Below are positions 5,529-12,591 of a DNA stretch of 13,252 bases, piece after piece. The DNA is from Lachnospiraceae bacterium UBA3762 (GTDB lineage Bacteria; Bacillota; Clostridia; Lachnospirales; Lachnospiraceae): the NCBI GenBank assembly GCA_002371615.1, contig DFGA01000063.1, forward strand, positions 1 through 13,252, in the 5' to 3' direction. A program made the translations under genes and the position numbers. The notes under the pieces were generated by a model that ran no database searches, was not told the origin of the DNA, and saw only the letters and a list, made by a program, of their open reading frames with translations. Positions within the stretch are counted from its first letter, which is position 1, and the number at the start of each line of letters is the position of its first letter.

Positions 5529-6725
5529 CTATTCCTCTATGTCAGCCGGCTGATTGGCTGATGATTTTGCAAACAGCAGCTTCAGCAGAACGGGTGTAGC
5601 CACACTCGATACAAGAATGAGCAGTATTACCGCTGAAAAATAGACAGGGCTTATCAGACCGACTGATAAGCCTTTTTGTGACACTATAAGCGCCACCTCG
5701 CCTCTTGTCATCATGCCGACTCCGCATATGAGTGAGTCATGGAAGCTGAACTTGCAAAACTTTGCCATAAGTCCGCATCCGATGATTTTGCACGCAAGTG
5801 CCACGATAACAAATCCGATAGAGAACCAGAGGATCGAAGTCGAAAAATCAGCCAGATCGGTCTTAAGGCCTATGGATGCAAAGAATATCGGTCCAAAGAG
5901 CATATAAGAATTGATATCCATTTTCCGCGCGATGTAATCGGAATCGCTTATTGAACAAAGGATGATCCCGGCAACATAGGCGCCTGTGATATCGGCGATA
6001 CCGAACAGATCCTCGGCTATATAGGCCATTGCAAAACAAAGCGCAAGACCGGCTATCGGTATACGCCTTGTGTGCGGGTATTTCCTGTCTATCATCTGGA
6101 AGAGTTTATATGTTACAAACCCGACACCGATAGAGAATATGAAGAACATAACGGTCTGGAAGCAGACCTTGCTGAGCTTTACGTCGGCGTCCTTGAAGCT
6201 TATGACAAATGTAAGTACGATAATTCCGATGACGTCATCGATTATGGCGGCGGCCATTACGGTCGTGCCGACTTTGCTCTTTAGGAATCCAAGCTCTTTG
6301 AGTGTCTCAACTGTGATGGAAACACTTGTTGCGGTCATTATCGTTCCGACAAAAACAGCTTCTATGAAATCCGGAGATGAGAGTGATTTTACTCCGTAGA
6401 AAATCATGTAATAGACCGTACCGCCCACAAGAGGAACGAACACACCGGAGCAGGCAATAAGAAATGCTACAGGACCGGTTCTCTTAAGCTCCTTGAGGTC
6501 TGTTCCGAGTCCTGCGGAAAACATCAGAAGAATGACACCTATCTCGGCCATCTGGCTGATAAATGCAGTATTGTCCACCCAGCCAAGAAGGGAAGGTCCG
6601 ATAAGAAGACCGGCTACTATTTCTCCGACTACCTGGGGAACCTTAAGCTTTCTTGCACCTATACCGAACAGTTTTGCAAATATTATTATGATCGCAAGGG
6701 ATCTGAATATGTCATATGTCTGCAT
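5529..6725 (-). CDS. CPA2-family cation/proton antiporter (KefB/NapA-type membrane domain)
   Basis: The protein has 398 residues and about 12 hydrophobic segments. Family marks include VPQVVGEIVAGLLIGPSLLG (29-48), the discontinuous-helix motif TATSVSITVETLKELG (131-146), the paired aspartates Asp163-Asp164 in AAIIDDVIGI that bind the cation and protons in electrogenic CPA2 antiporters, ITGAYVAGI, and the late MTRGEVALIVSQKG. The length matches the bare exchanger domain: no C-terminal TrkA-N/RCK regulatory module is present. It should exchange Na+ or K+ for H+ at the cytoplasmic membrane, contributing to pH and ion homeostasis. AGGAAGG at 6734-6740 is eight bases from the ATG. It converges on the BTAD gene with eight bases between the stops, and its 3' end carries that gene's terminator on the opposite strand. 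The exact ion cannot be told from sequence. Confidence 0.88.
   Translation of the reverse strand: MQTYDIFRSLAIIIIFAKLFGIGARKLKVPQVVGEIVAGLLIGPSLLGWVDNTAFISQMAEIGVILLMFSAGLGTDLKELKRTGPVAFLIACSGVFVPLVGGTVYYMIFYGVKSLSSPDFIEAVFVGTIMTATSVSITVETLKELGFLKSKVGTTVMAAAIIDDVIGIIVLTFVISFKDADVKLSKVCFQTVMFFIFSIGVGFVTYKLFQMIDRKYPHTRRIPIAGLALCFAMAYIAEDLFGIADITGAYVAGIILCSISDSDYIARKMDINSYMLFGPIFFASIGLKTDLADFSTSILWFSIGFVIVALACKIIGCGLMAKFCKFSFHDSLICGVGMMTRGEVALIVSQKGLSVGLISPVYFSAVILLILVSSVATPVLLKLLFAKSSANQPADIEE
5648..5677 (+). terminator. Rho-independent terminator of the BTAD unit, inside the antiporter gene
   Basis: GGCTTATCAG (5648-5657) and CTGATAAGCC (5663-5672) form a perfect 10-bp stem with the loop ACCGA, followed by TTTTTGTG. 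It lies 128 bases beyond the BTAD stop codon, on the plus strand, within the coding sequence of the convergent antiporter, where it encodes QKGLSVGLIS on the minus strand. There is no T run on the minus side, so it should stop only plus-strand transcripts. Confidence 0.85.
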
Positions 6726-6788
6726 TTTGATTGCCTTCCTTATTTATAATACGATTCTAAATCCAAACAGTTACTCTAGCGCAAATGC

Positions 6789-6817
6789 TTGTAAAAGTCA
6801 AACCGCTGTGCTAAAAT
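6789..6817 (+). promoter_or_regulatory. Sigma-A promoter of cheC
   Basis: TTGTAA (6789-6794) and TAAAAT (6812-6817) are separated by 17 bases, predicting a start near 6824 and a leader of about 46 bases. No sigma-28-type motility promoter was seen, so this CheC seems to be under vegetative control. Confidence 0.6.
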
Positions 6818-6869
6818 GTTTAGGCATTCGATTTATGATGCGGTTGATTATGAATTTTTGAGGTGAATA

Positions 6870-7487
6870 ATGGTTGCATATGAAAACCTTAATGACTTGC
6901 AATTGGATGTAATGAGGGAGATCGGAAATATCGGTGCCGGTAATGCGTGTACAGCACTTTCCGTTCTTCTCGGAACAACTATAGATATGTCGGTGCCGCG
7001 TATTCAACTTCTCGGATATGAGACAACGACGGAACTTCTCGGCGGTGAAGATAACATAGTTATAGGCCTTAAGGTGGAGGTTAACGGTGACCTTGACGGA
7101 TTGATGCTTCATGTAGTTGAGAAGAGGTTTGCGGAACGTATCATTAATACGTTCTATGCAAAAGAGATAGACAACATAGCAAATCTGGACGAGATGGATT
7201 CATCTGTTCTGAATGAAATGGCAAACATCACAAGCGGTGCTTATGCCAACTCGATCGCAACACTTACGAGCCTGTTTGTTAATATAGGAACCCCGAATCA
7301 GATTCCGGGTAAGGTAAGTGAGATCATCAAACTTCCTCTTAATGAGTTTGTTAAGCCCGGAGAAAAGGTTCTTGTCGTTGACGAAGAATTTACGATAGAC
7401 GATGAACATATAAGCAGTAACATGATCCTTGCACTTGAGAGTGAATCACTTGAGAAACTGTTTTCAAGGCTCGGAGTTCAGCTTTAG
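6870..7487 (+). CDS. cheC: CheC-family CheY-phosphate phosphatase
   Basis: This 205-residue protein has the typical CheC length and duplicated layout. Each half carries the family active-site pattern (D/S)-x3-E-x2-N-x22-P: Asp13, Glu17, Asn20 and Pro43 in the first half, and Ser112, Glu116, Asn119 and Pro142 in the second. Both catalytic sites therefore look intact. CheC removes phosphate from CheY-P to reset the flagellar motor signal, and in Bacillus subtilis its activity is boosted by CheD. The reading starts at an ATG with GAGGTG at 6860-6865. No cheD or other chemotaxis gene is adjacent, so it is a stand-alone copy between an antiporter gene and yerC, and its transcript converges on yerC with four bases between the stops. 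It implies a motile or chemotactic host; CheX and FliY are alternatives but fit less well by length and halves. Confidence 0.88.
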   Translation: MVAYENLNDLQLDVMREIGNIGAGNACTALSVLLGTTIDMSVPRIQLLGYETTTELLGGEDNIVIGLKVEVNGDLDGLMLHVVEKRFAERIINTFYAKEIDNIANLDEMDSSVLNEMANITSGAYANSIATLTSLFVNIGTPNQIPGKVSEIIKLPLNEFVKPGEKVLVVDEEFTIDDEHISSNMILALESESLEKLFSRLGVQL

Positions 7488-7510
7488 ACAGTCATTTCTT
7501 TTTCTTTTTT
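7457..7510 (+). terminator. Probable terminator of cheC using the yerC poly-lysine codons
   Basis: ACTGT (7457-7461) pairs with ACAGT (7488-7492), and inside it AAGGCT (7466-7471) pairs with AGCTTT (7480-7485) with one G-T wobble. The T-rich run at 7495-7510 that follows encodes the poly-lysine C-terminus of YerC on the other strand. The stem overlaps the cheC stop codon. The internal loop makes it weaker than a canonical terminator. Confidence 0.4.
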
Positions 7511-7797
7511 TGGGCACCCATACGGTCAAGCACCATATCGTATCCGTCATTTCCGTAGTTAAGTGAACGATTGACGCGGCTGATTGTTGCTGTGGATGCG
7601 CCGGTGTGCTCCGCTATTTCAAGATATGTTTTCTTTTCGCGCAGCATACTTGCAACTTCGAAACGCTGGGAAAGCGATAACAGTTCATTGATAGTGCATA
7701 TGTCTTCAAAAAAGATATAGCATTCTTCTTTGCTCTTAAGTTCCATGATAGCATCAAACAGATAGTCGACAGCTTCGGTTCTGATTTTCGGATTCAT
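7492..7797 (-). CDS. yerC: YerC/YecD-type TrpR-family transcriptional regulator
   Basis: The protein has 101 residues if started at the ATG 7795-7797 (MNPKIRTEAVDYLF), which has GAAAGGGG at 7805-7812, seven bases upstream. A longer reading adding 17 residues from 7848 lacks a good ribosome site. The TrpR-like fold is all helical: helices at 5-45 for dimerisation and a helix-turn-helix at about 56-80 (YLEIAEHTGASTATISRVNR). The C-terminus ends in Gln and five lysines. Members in Firmicutes sit next to pcrA, as here (divergent, 100 bases), and have been proposed by comparative genomics to control histidine metabolism genes; the effector is not shown by this sequence. A palindrome in the shared upstream region may be its own operator. 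The family call is secure, the regulon is not. Confidence 0.85.
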   Translation of the reverse strand: MNPKIRTEAVDYLFDAIMELKSKEECYIFFEDICTINELLSLSQRFEVASMLREKKTYLEIAEHTGASTATISRVNRSLNYGNDGYDMVLDRMGAQKKKKK

Positions 7798-7823
7798 GAT
7801 GTTGCCCCTTTCAAGTGACAAAG

Positions 7824-7855
7824 TTTTAACGCTTTTAAATTTTAACACGTTAAAG
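7824..7855. promoter_or_regulatory. Putative operator between yerC and pcrA
   Basis: TTTAAC-AC-GTTAAA (7841-7854) is a perfect palindrome with a two-base centre. TTTTAAC recurs at 7824-7830 and 7840-7846, 16 bases apart, and CTTTTAAA lies between. It sits in the 100-base divergent region. The right arm GTTAAA (7849-7854) stands 17 bases before a weak -10-like TATTTT (7872-7877) for pcrA. A TrpR-family dimer binding here would fit, but this is inference. Confidence 0.45.
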
Positions 7856-7897
7856 TGGCATACGCAATCCCTATTTTAGGTAGTACAGGAGAGAATA

Positions 7898-10177
7898 ATG
7901 AGTGTTCTTGAGATATTAAACGATAAACAAAAAGAAGCGGCAGGCCAGCTTGAAGGCCCCGTCCTTATACTTGCGGGAGCAGGCTCCGGTAAGACAAGGG
8001 TCCTTACTAACCGCACCGCATATATGATAGATGAGGCAGGTATCAGTCCGTGGAATATTCTTGCGATCACATTTACTAATAAGGCTGCCGATGAGATGCG
8101 GGAGAGAATTGACAGGCTTGTGGGGCAGGGATGCGAGAGCATCTGGGTTGCGACTTTTCATTCGACGTGTGTGCGTATATTGCGGCGGCACATCGATCTT
8201 CTCGGATTCGACAATAACTTTACGATATACGATACCGATGATTCAAAATCCGTGATCAAGGAGATATTAAAGCGCCGTGAGGTTGACTCCAAGCAGTATC
8301 CGGACAAGAGATTTCTTAATTGGATATCATCGTGCAAGAATGAGCTTTCATCTCCGGAAGACGAGATGGAAGAGGCTTTGGGAGATTATACGGACGAACT
8401 GTACGCGAAGGTATACAAGGACTACCAGGATGCTCTCCGTAAGAACAATGCCCTTGATTTTGACGATCTTATAATGAAGACTGTGGAATTGTTCAAGGCA
8501 TTTCCGGAGGTACTTGAAAACTATCAGAACCGCTTTTTGTACATAATGGTCGATGAGTATCAGGATACGAACACTGCACAGTTTGAGCTGATCCGTCTGC
8601 TTGCGGACAAGAATAAAAACATATGTGTTGTGGGTGATGACGATCAGTCAATATACAAGTTCAGAGGTGCCAATATACGCAATATCCTTGATTTTGAAAA
8701 GGTTTATCCGAATGCGAAGGTCATAAAACTCGAACAGAATTACCGCTCGACACAGACGATACTTGATGCTGCCAATTCGGTCATTTCAAACAACTCATCG
8801 CGTAAGCCAAAATCATTGTGGACGGATCGCGGCGAGGGAGAGAAGATACGTTTCATTAATACGGATACGGCATACGAAGAAGCCGAGACGATAGTCGATA
8901 TGATCTGCCGTGAAAAGAGAGCGGGCAAGTGCGAGTACAGGGACAATGCGATACTATACAGGACAAATGCACAATCGCGTATCCTAGAGGAAAAGTGCAT
9001 CATGGCCGGGATCCCGTACAGTGTAGTTGGAGGAGTTAATTTCTATTCGCGAAAAGAAATAAAGGATATTCTGGCGTACTTAAAAACAATAGATAACGGC
9101 AAGGATGACCTTGCGGTGCGCCGTATCATAAACGTTCCGAAGCGCGGTATAGGAGCTACTACAATAGGAAAGCTTGCCGACTACGGAACCGAGCATGGGC
9201 TTAATTTCTATGACTGCTGCATACGTGCGGAAGAAATATTAGGCCATGGAAAAGCGGCGGACAAAATATCGGAATTTGTGAGCCTGATCGGTCTGTTTAA
9301 GTCAAAGCTTGAATTCATTACAATAGAGCAGCTTATCAATGATATAGTAGACAGGACGGATTACGAAGAAATGCTTACCGAGTCGGACCCGGACGATGCA
9401 GCGGAGAGGATGGAGAATATCGGTGAACTTATCAACAAAGCAGTATCGTTTGAGGAGCAGACGGATGAGCCAACCCTTTCGCAGTTTCTCGAAGAGGTAG
9501 CGCTTGTTGCGGATATTGATAATGTTGACGAGAATGCCGACAAAGTAATGCTTATGACTTTACATTCGGCAAAGGGACTTGAATTTCCCAATGTTTATCT
9601 TGCTGGAATGGAAGACGGACTGTTCCCGGGATTCATGTCGATCTGCTCCGATGACGAGACCGAGATAGAAGAAGAGAGAAGACTCTGCTACGTCGGGATA
9701 ACAAGGGCTATGAACCGTCTTACGATCTCAGCAGCCAGGTCAAGAATGATAAGAGGCGAGACACAGTATAATGCAGTGTCGAGATTTGTAAAAGAGATAC
9801 CGGATGAACTGTTTGAGGGAAGGGGACCCGTCAGACCTTCAAAGGAGGAGCCGGTTAGAAAATTCGAATACTCTACTCCGGGAGCTGCTACAAGGAAGAC
9901 AGCCCCGGCAACTAGCACACCTTCAAGACCCGTTGTTGCGCCAAAGCCTTTTATTGCAAGGGCAACGGCATTTACAAGCCTGAAAAAGGGAGCGGATATT
10001 GCCAGCGCAGCGGCACCGGATTACGGTCCTGGAGACCGTGTCAGCCATATGAAATTCGGCGCCGGAACTGTTCTTAATGTTGAAAAGGGAGCGAGGGATT
10101 ATGAGGTGACGGTTGATTTTGACGGATTCGGCACCAAAAAGATGTTTGCAGCCTTTGCAAAGCTGAGTAAGATATGA
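7898..10177 (+). CDS. pcrA: ATP-dependent DNA helicase PcrA (UvrD/Rep superfamily 1)
   Basis: This 759-residue SF1A helicase has all expected motifs: Walker A GAGSGKT (27-33), Ia AITFTNKAADEM, motif II VDEYQDTN with Asp219-Glu220, motif III VVGDDDQSIYKFRGA (244-258), IV LEQNYRST (278-285), V LMTLHSAKGLEFPNVYLAG and VI EEERRLCYVGITRA. It unwinds DNA 3' to 5' in repair, plasmid replication and removal of RecA and stalled RNA polymerase. After a low-complexity Pro/Ala/Thr linker (about 640-690), the last 50 residues (GPGDRVSHMKFGAGTVLNVE onward) form the Tudor-like domain with which PcrA contacts RNA polymerase. The start ATG follows AGGAGAG at 7887-7893. It is divergent from yerC and followed after 27 bases by a small membrane protein gene. 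Essential in Bacillus. The full domain set separates it from Rep; UvrD is the same family. Confidence 0.96.
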   Translation: MSVLEILNDKQKEAAGQLEGPVLILAGAGSGKTRVLTNRTAYMIDEAGISPWNILAITFTNKAADEMRERIDRLVGQGCESIWVATFHSTCVRILRRHIDLLGFDNNFTIYDTDDSKSVIKEILKRREVDSKQYPDKRFLNWISSCKNELSSPEDEMEEALGDYTDELYAKVYKDYQDALRKNNALDFDDLIMKTVELFKAFPEVLENYQNRFLYIMVDEYQDTNTAQFELIRLLADKNKNICVVGDDDQSIYKFRGANIRNILDFEKVYPNAKVIKLEQNYRSTQTILDAANSVISNNSSRKPKSLWTDRGEGEKIRFINTDTAYEEAETIVDMICREKRAGKCEYRDNAILYRTNAQSRILEEKCIMAGIPYSVVGGVNFYSRKEIKDILAYLKTIDNGKDDLAVRRIINVPKRGIGATTIGKLADYGTEHGLNFYDCCIRAEEILGHGKAADKISEFVSLIGLFKSKLEFITIEQLINDIVDRTDYEEMLTESDPDDAAERMENIGELINKAVSFEEQTDEPTLSQFLEEVALVADIDNVDENADKVMLMTLHSAKGLEFPNVYLAGMEDGLFPGFMSICSDDETEIEEERRLCYVGITRAMNRLTISAARSRMIRGETQYNAVSRFVKEIPDELFEGRGPVRPSKEEPVRKFEYSTPGAATRKTAPATSTPSRPVVAPKPFIARATAFTSLKKGADIASAAAPDYGPGDRVSHMKFGAGTVLNVEKGARDYEVTVDFDGFGTKKMFAAFAKLSKI

Positions 10178-10204
10178 TAATATGCTTACAGGAGGGACTA
10201 TAAT

Positions 10205-10561
10205 ATGAGCAGATTAGATAAACTTGAAAAAGTACTTGATATAGTAAAAGCGCAGGAAGAGTTGGGACTGGCCAAAGCAAAGAGTATTCTCGGAGATGTC
10301 AGAAACGTTGAGATTCCGGATATTCCGGTTCCGGATTTCTTCAAGAAGGAGGAAGTTGTGGTTGAGAAGAAGAAATTTAACTGGGGACTTCTTATTGCTG
10401 TTGTCGTAGGTGTTATTGCAGTTGCAGCGGTTATTTACGGACTGTATTGTTATTTTACACCTGATTATCTTGAAGATTTCGAAGATGACTTCGAGGATGA
10501 AGAGTTTGATGATGATGATTTCTTCGAAGACGAAGACAATGACAAAGACAAGGATAAGTAG
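10205..10561 (+). CDS. Small single-pass membrane protein with acidic tail
   Basis: The protein has 118 residues. The ATG has a strong GGAGGG at 10191-10196, eight bases upstream. Residues 1-30 form an amphipathic helix (LDKLEKVLDIVKAQEEL), then a Pro-rich linker (IPDIPVPDF) and a lysine cluster at 47-57 precede one membrane segment at about 59-84. The tail 87-118 has 21 Asp/Glu in 32 residues with regularly placed Phe and ends in alternating Asp-Lys. By the positive-inside rule the N-terminus is cytoplasmic and the acidic tail is outside, where it could bind cations. It shares an operon with pcrA and is followed by a terminator, but has no evident link to DNA repair. I do not recognise a named family; similar small proteins occur in Lachnospiraceae. 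Confidence 0.75.
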   Translation: MSRLDKLEKVLDIVKAQEELGLAKAKSILGDVRNVEIPDIPVPDFFKKEEVVVEKKKFNWGLLIAVVVGVIAVAAVIYGLYCYFTPDYLEDFEDDFEDEEFDDDDFFEDEDNDKDKDK

Positions 10562-10593
10562 GAAGCGTTAACTGCGTCAGAACACGATTACTT

Positions 10594-10625
10594 ATAGCCG
10601 GCTGTGTGCCGGCTATTGTTTTCTT
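10594..10625 (+). terminator. Rho-independent terminator of the pcrA operon
   Basis: ATAGCCGGC (10594-10602) and GCCGGCTAT (10608-10616) form a perfect 9-bp stem with loop TGTGT, followed by TGTTTTCTT. It lies 33 bases after the small membrane protein gene. Confidence 0.85.
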
Positions 10626-10633
10626 AATTCGTA

Positions 10634-10661
10634 TTAAAACTGCCAAGAGATGTAGTATAGA
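10634..10661 (+). promoter_or_regulatory. Possible promoter of the methyltransferase operon
   Basis: TTAAAA (10634-10639) and TATAGA (10656-10661) are 16 bases apart, directly after the pcrA terminator and 61 bases before the next ATG. The -35 match is modest. The placement is right for a promoter of the next operon but others cannot be excluded. Confidence 0.35.
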
Positions 10662-10722
10662 GTAATAGTTCAGCTTGCGGTAAATGGCGAGGCTATCAGG
10701 AAATGGTAAAAGGTAGAGTTTA

Positions 10723-12264
10723 ATGAAAAAGGGACAGGAATACACCGGAACTGTGGAAAAGATAAAATTTCCCAATAAGGGCGTTGTAAGGGTAGATGAG
10801 CCTGATGAGCCGGTCTGTATCGTTAAGGGTGTTATCCCGGGGCAAAAGATCAGATTGAAGATCAACAGGAAAAGGGGAGGAAACTGCGAGGGTTATGTGA
10901 CTGAAGTGATTGAAAAATCACCGCTTGAGATCGAAAGCTCCTGCCCTCATTTTGATAAATGCGGGGGGTGCAGTTACCAGACACTTCCGTACGAGGAGCA
11001 GCTGGCTATAAAGGAGAGGCAGGTTCATGAGCTGCTGGAGCCTGTAGTAAACGAACATGAATCGGTTGACATAAGTAGGCTGTTCGAACAGATAGTCCCG
11101 AGCCCCGGACAGTTTGAGTATCGCAATAAAATGGAGTTTTCCTTCGGGGATGCAAGCTTTGGCGGAGACCTGGAGTTAGGTTTACATAAAAGGGGAAGCT
11201 TTTATGATATCGTATCTGTCGGAAAATGCAGGATTGTCGATGAAGACTATCGGATGATTTTGGCGGAGACCCTTGCGTATTTTCGGGGGAAGGAGACACC
11301 GTACTATCACAAACGGACACATGAGGGGTTTCTTAGATATCTTGTAGTTAGAAAGGCATCGGCTACGGGAGAGATACTCATTGATCTTGTGACGACTTCG
11401 CAGATACCGAAGGACACTATGTGTACTGAGGTCAGCCTCCTTGATGACTGGAAGGAGGCAATGCTGGGACTAAAACTGTCGGGATGCATCGCCGGTATTT
11501 TGCACACGACAGGTGACGGGGTCGCTGATGTTGCTACCGGGGATGACACACGAATCCTCTATGGCAGGGACTATATCAATGAAAAGGTTTTGGGGCTGTC
11601 ATTTAAAATCACTCCTTTTTCGTTCTTTCAGACCAATACGAAGTCTGCGGAGGTGTTATATTCGAAGGTAAGAGAATATGTTGAGGCAGCCGGGAACTCA
11701 CGAAGTCACAACGAAAGTTATGTCAACCAACGTGATAGCGATAAGCCCTATGTTGTTTATGATCTATACTCCGGAACCGGAACGATCGGACAAATTATGT
11801 CAACTAATGCCGACAAAGTGATCGGAATCGAAATCGTAGAGGAAGCAGTGGAGGCAGCGAATGAGAATGCCAAACTGAATGGTTTACATAACTGCACGTT
11901 CATAGCCGGTGATGTTTTGAAGGTTCTTGATGATATTGACGACAAGCCTGATCTTATAATCCTAGATCCGCCAAGAGACGGGATCAATCCCAAAGCGCTG
12001 GCCAAGATCATTGACTACGGTGTTGATAATATCATATATGTATCATGCAAGCCGTCGAGCCTTGCAAGGGATCTCGGGTACATGATGGGGCGTGGGTATA
12101 TGCCTGTGAAGATCTGCCCGATAGATCAATTTCCGGGAACTGTACATGTTGAAGTCGCCACGCTACTTGAGCGGGTAAGGAACGCGAAGGAGTATATACA
12201 GATTGGGATAGATGCCGAAGATTACTATAGAATAAAAGAGTCAGAAAAGGTGGAAAACAGATAG
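10723..12264 (+). CDS. rlmD: 23S rRNA (uracil-C5)-methyltransferase, RlmD/RlmCD type
   Basis: This 513-residue protein belongs to the TrmA/RlmC/RlmD family of SAM-dependent enzymes that methylate C5 of uridine in 23S rRNA. An N-terminal TRAM RNA-binding domain spans about 1-62. Cys74, Cys80 and Cys83 (CPHFDKCGGC) with Cys169 (VGKCRI) supply the iron-sulfur cluster. The SAM fold begins with the Gln of FFQTNT (303), DLYSGTGTIG (347-356) and VIGIEIVEEA (367-376), then LDPPRDG (414-420). Cys442 (YVSCKPSSLARD) is the nucleophile and Glu477 (VHVEVA) the general base. An extra 20-residue hydrophilic stretch at about 322-342 precedes the SAM loop. The ATG has AAAGGTAGAG shortly upstream. RlmCD methylates two sites in Gram-positives, so the exact substrate (U747, U1939 or both) is not decided. 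Its stop is followed immediately by the GNAT ATG. Confidence 0.9.
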   Translation: MKKGQEYTGTVEKIKFPNKGVVRVDEPDEPVCIVKGVIPGQKIRLKINRKRGGNCEGYVTEVIEKSPLEIESSCPHFDKCGGCSYQTLPYEEQLAIKERQVHELLEPVVNEHESVDISRLFEQIVPSPGQFEYRNKMEFSFGDASFGGDLELGLHKRGSFYDIVSVGKCRIVDEDYRMILAETLAYFRGKETPYYHKRTHEGFLRYLVVRKASATGEILIDLVTTSQIPKDTMCTEVSLLDDWKEAMLGLKLSGCIAGILHTTGDGVADVATGDDTRILYGRDYINEKVLGLSFKITPFSFFQTNTKSAEVLYSKVREYVEAAGNSRSHNESYVNQRDSDKPYVVYDLYSGTGTIGQIMSTNADKVIGIEIVEEAVEAANENAKLNGLHNCTFIAGDVLKVLDDIDDKPDLIILDPPRDGINPKALAKIIDYGVDNIIYVSCKPSSLARDLGYMMGRGYMPVKICPIDQFPGTVHVEVATLLERVRNAKEYIQIGIDAEDYYRIKESEKVENR

Positions 12265-12591
12265 ATGAGGAGCGATAGTTTCTATGATATTCCCGAGGAA
12301 TGGTCTAACAGACTGATGGTAACAGAACTGTGGGTGTGCGATGAACTGCAGGGAAAGGGTCTCGGCAAAAGACTTATGGATAAGGCTAAAGAAATTGCCG
12401 TAAAACAGGATCGTCGTGCGATCATTCTGGAAACTCAGTCATGCAATACAAATGCCATCGGGTTTTACCTTCATCAGGGATTTGAATTGATCGGATTTGA
12501 CACCTGCTGTTACACAAATAATGACATAGGACGGAGGGAAGTCCGGATCAATCTTGGTTTCTTTTTTCACAGGGAAGGACGAAGAAATTGA
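12265..12591 (+). CDS. GNAT-family N-acetyltransferase, N-terminally short
   Basis: The protein has 108 residues, short for a GNAT (usually 140-180). The acetyl-CoA loop is present: VTELWVCDELQGKGLGKRL (19-37) carries the Q/RxxGxG/A pattern after strand 4, and ILETQSCNTNAIGFYLHQGF (54-73) is motif B with the Tyr68 often used as general acid. The region N-terminal to EEWSNRLMVTELWV, with strands 1-3 and the acceptor-side residues, is missing or only 10 residues long. The ATG directly abuts the rlmD TAG and is in the same frame; AGGTGG at 12248-12253 is 11 bases away. It resembles streptothricin-type or small-molecule GNATs found in Clostridia, but the substrate is unknown. It may be a truncated or minimal copy. 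The next gene overlaps its stop by four bases, so it is translated as part of the operon. Confidence 0.7.
   Translation: MRSDSFYDIPEEWSNRLMVTELWVCDELQGKGLGKRLMDKAKEIAVKQDRRAIILETQSCNTNAIGFYLHQGFELIGFDTCCYTNNDIGRREVRINLGFFFHREGRRN

Noticed and set aside
7798..7848. 17-residue N-terminal extension of YerC
   Set aside because: No ribosome site precedes it, while a strong GAAAGGGG lies inside it at the right distance from the ATG at 7797; the extension does not look like TrpR-family sequence.
7876..9918. Open frames antisense to pcrA
   Set aside because: Composition and lack of start signals mark them as shadows of the helicase reading frame.
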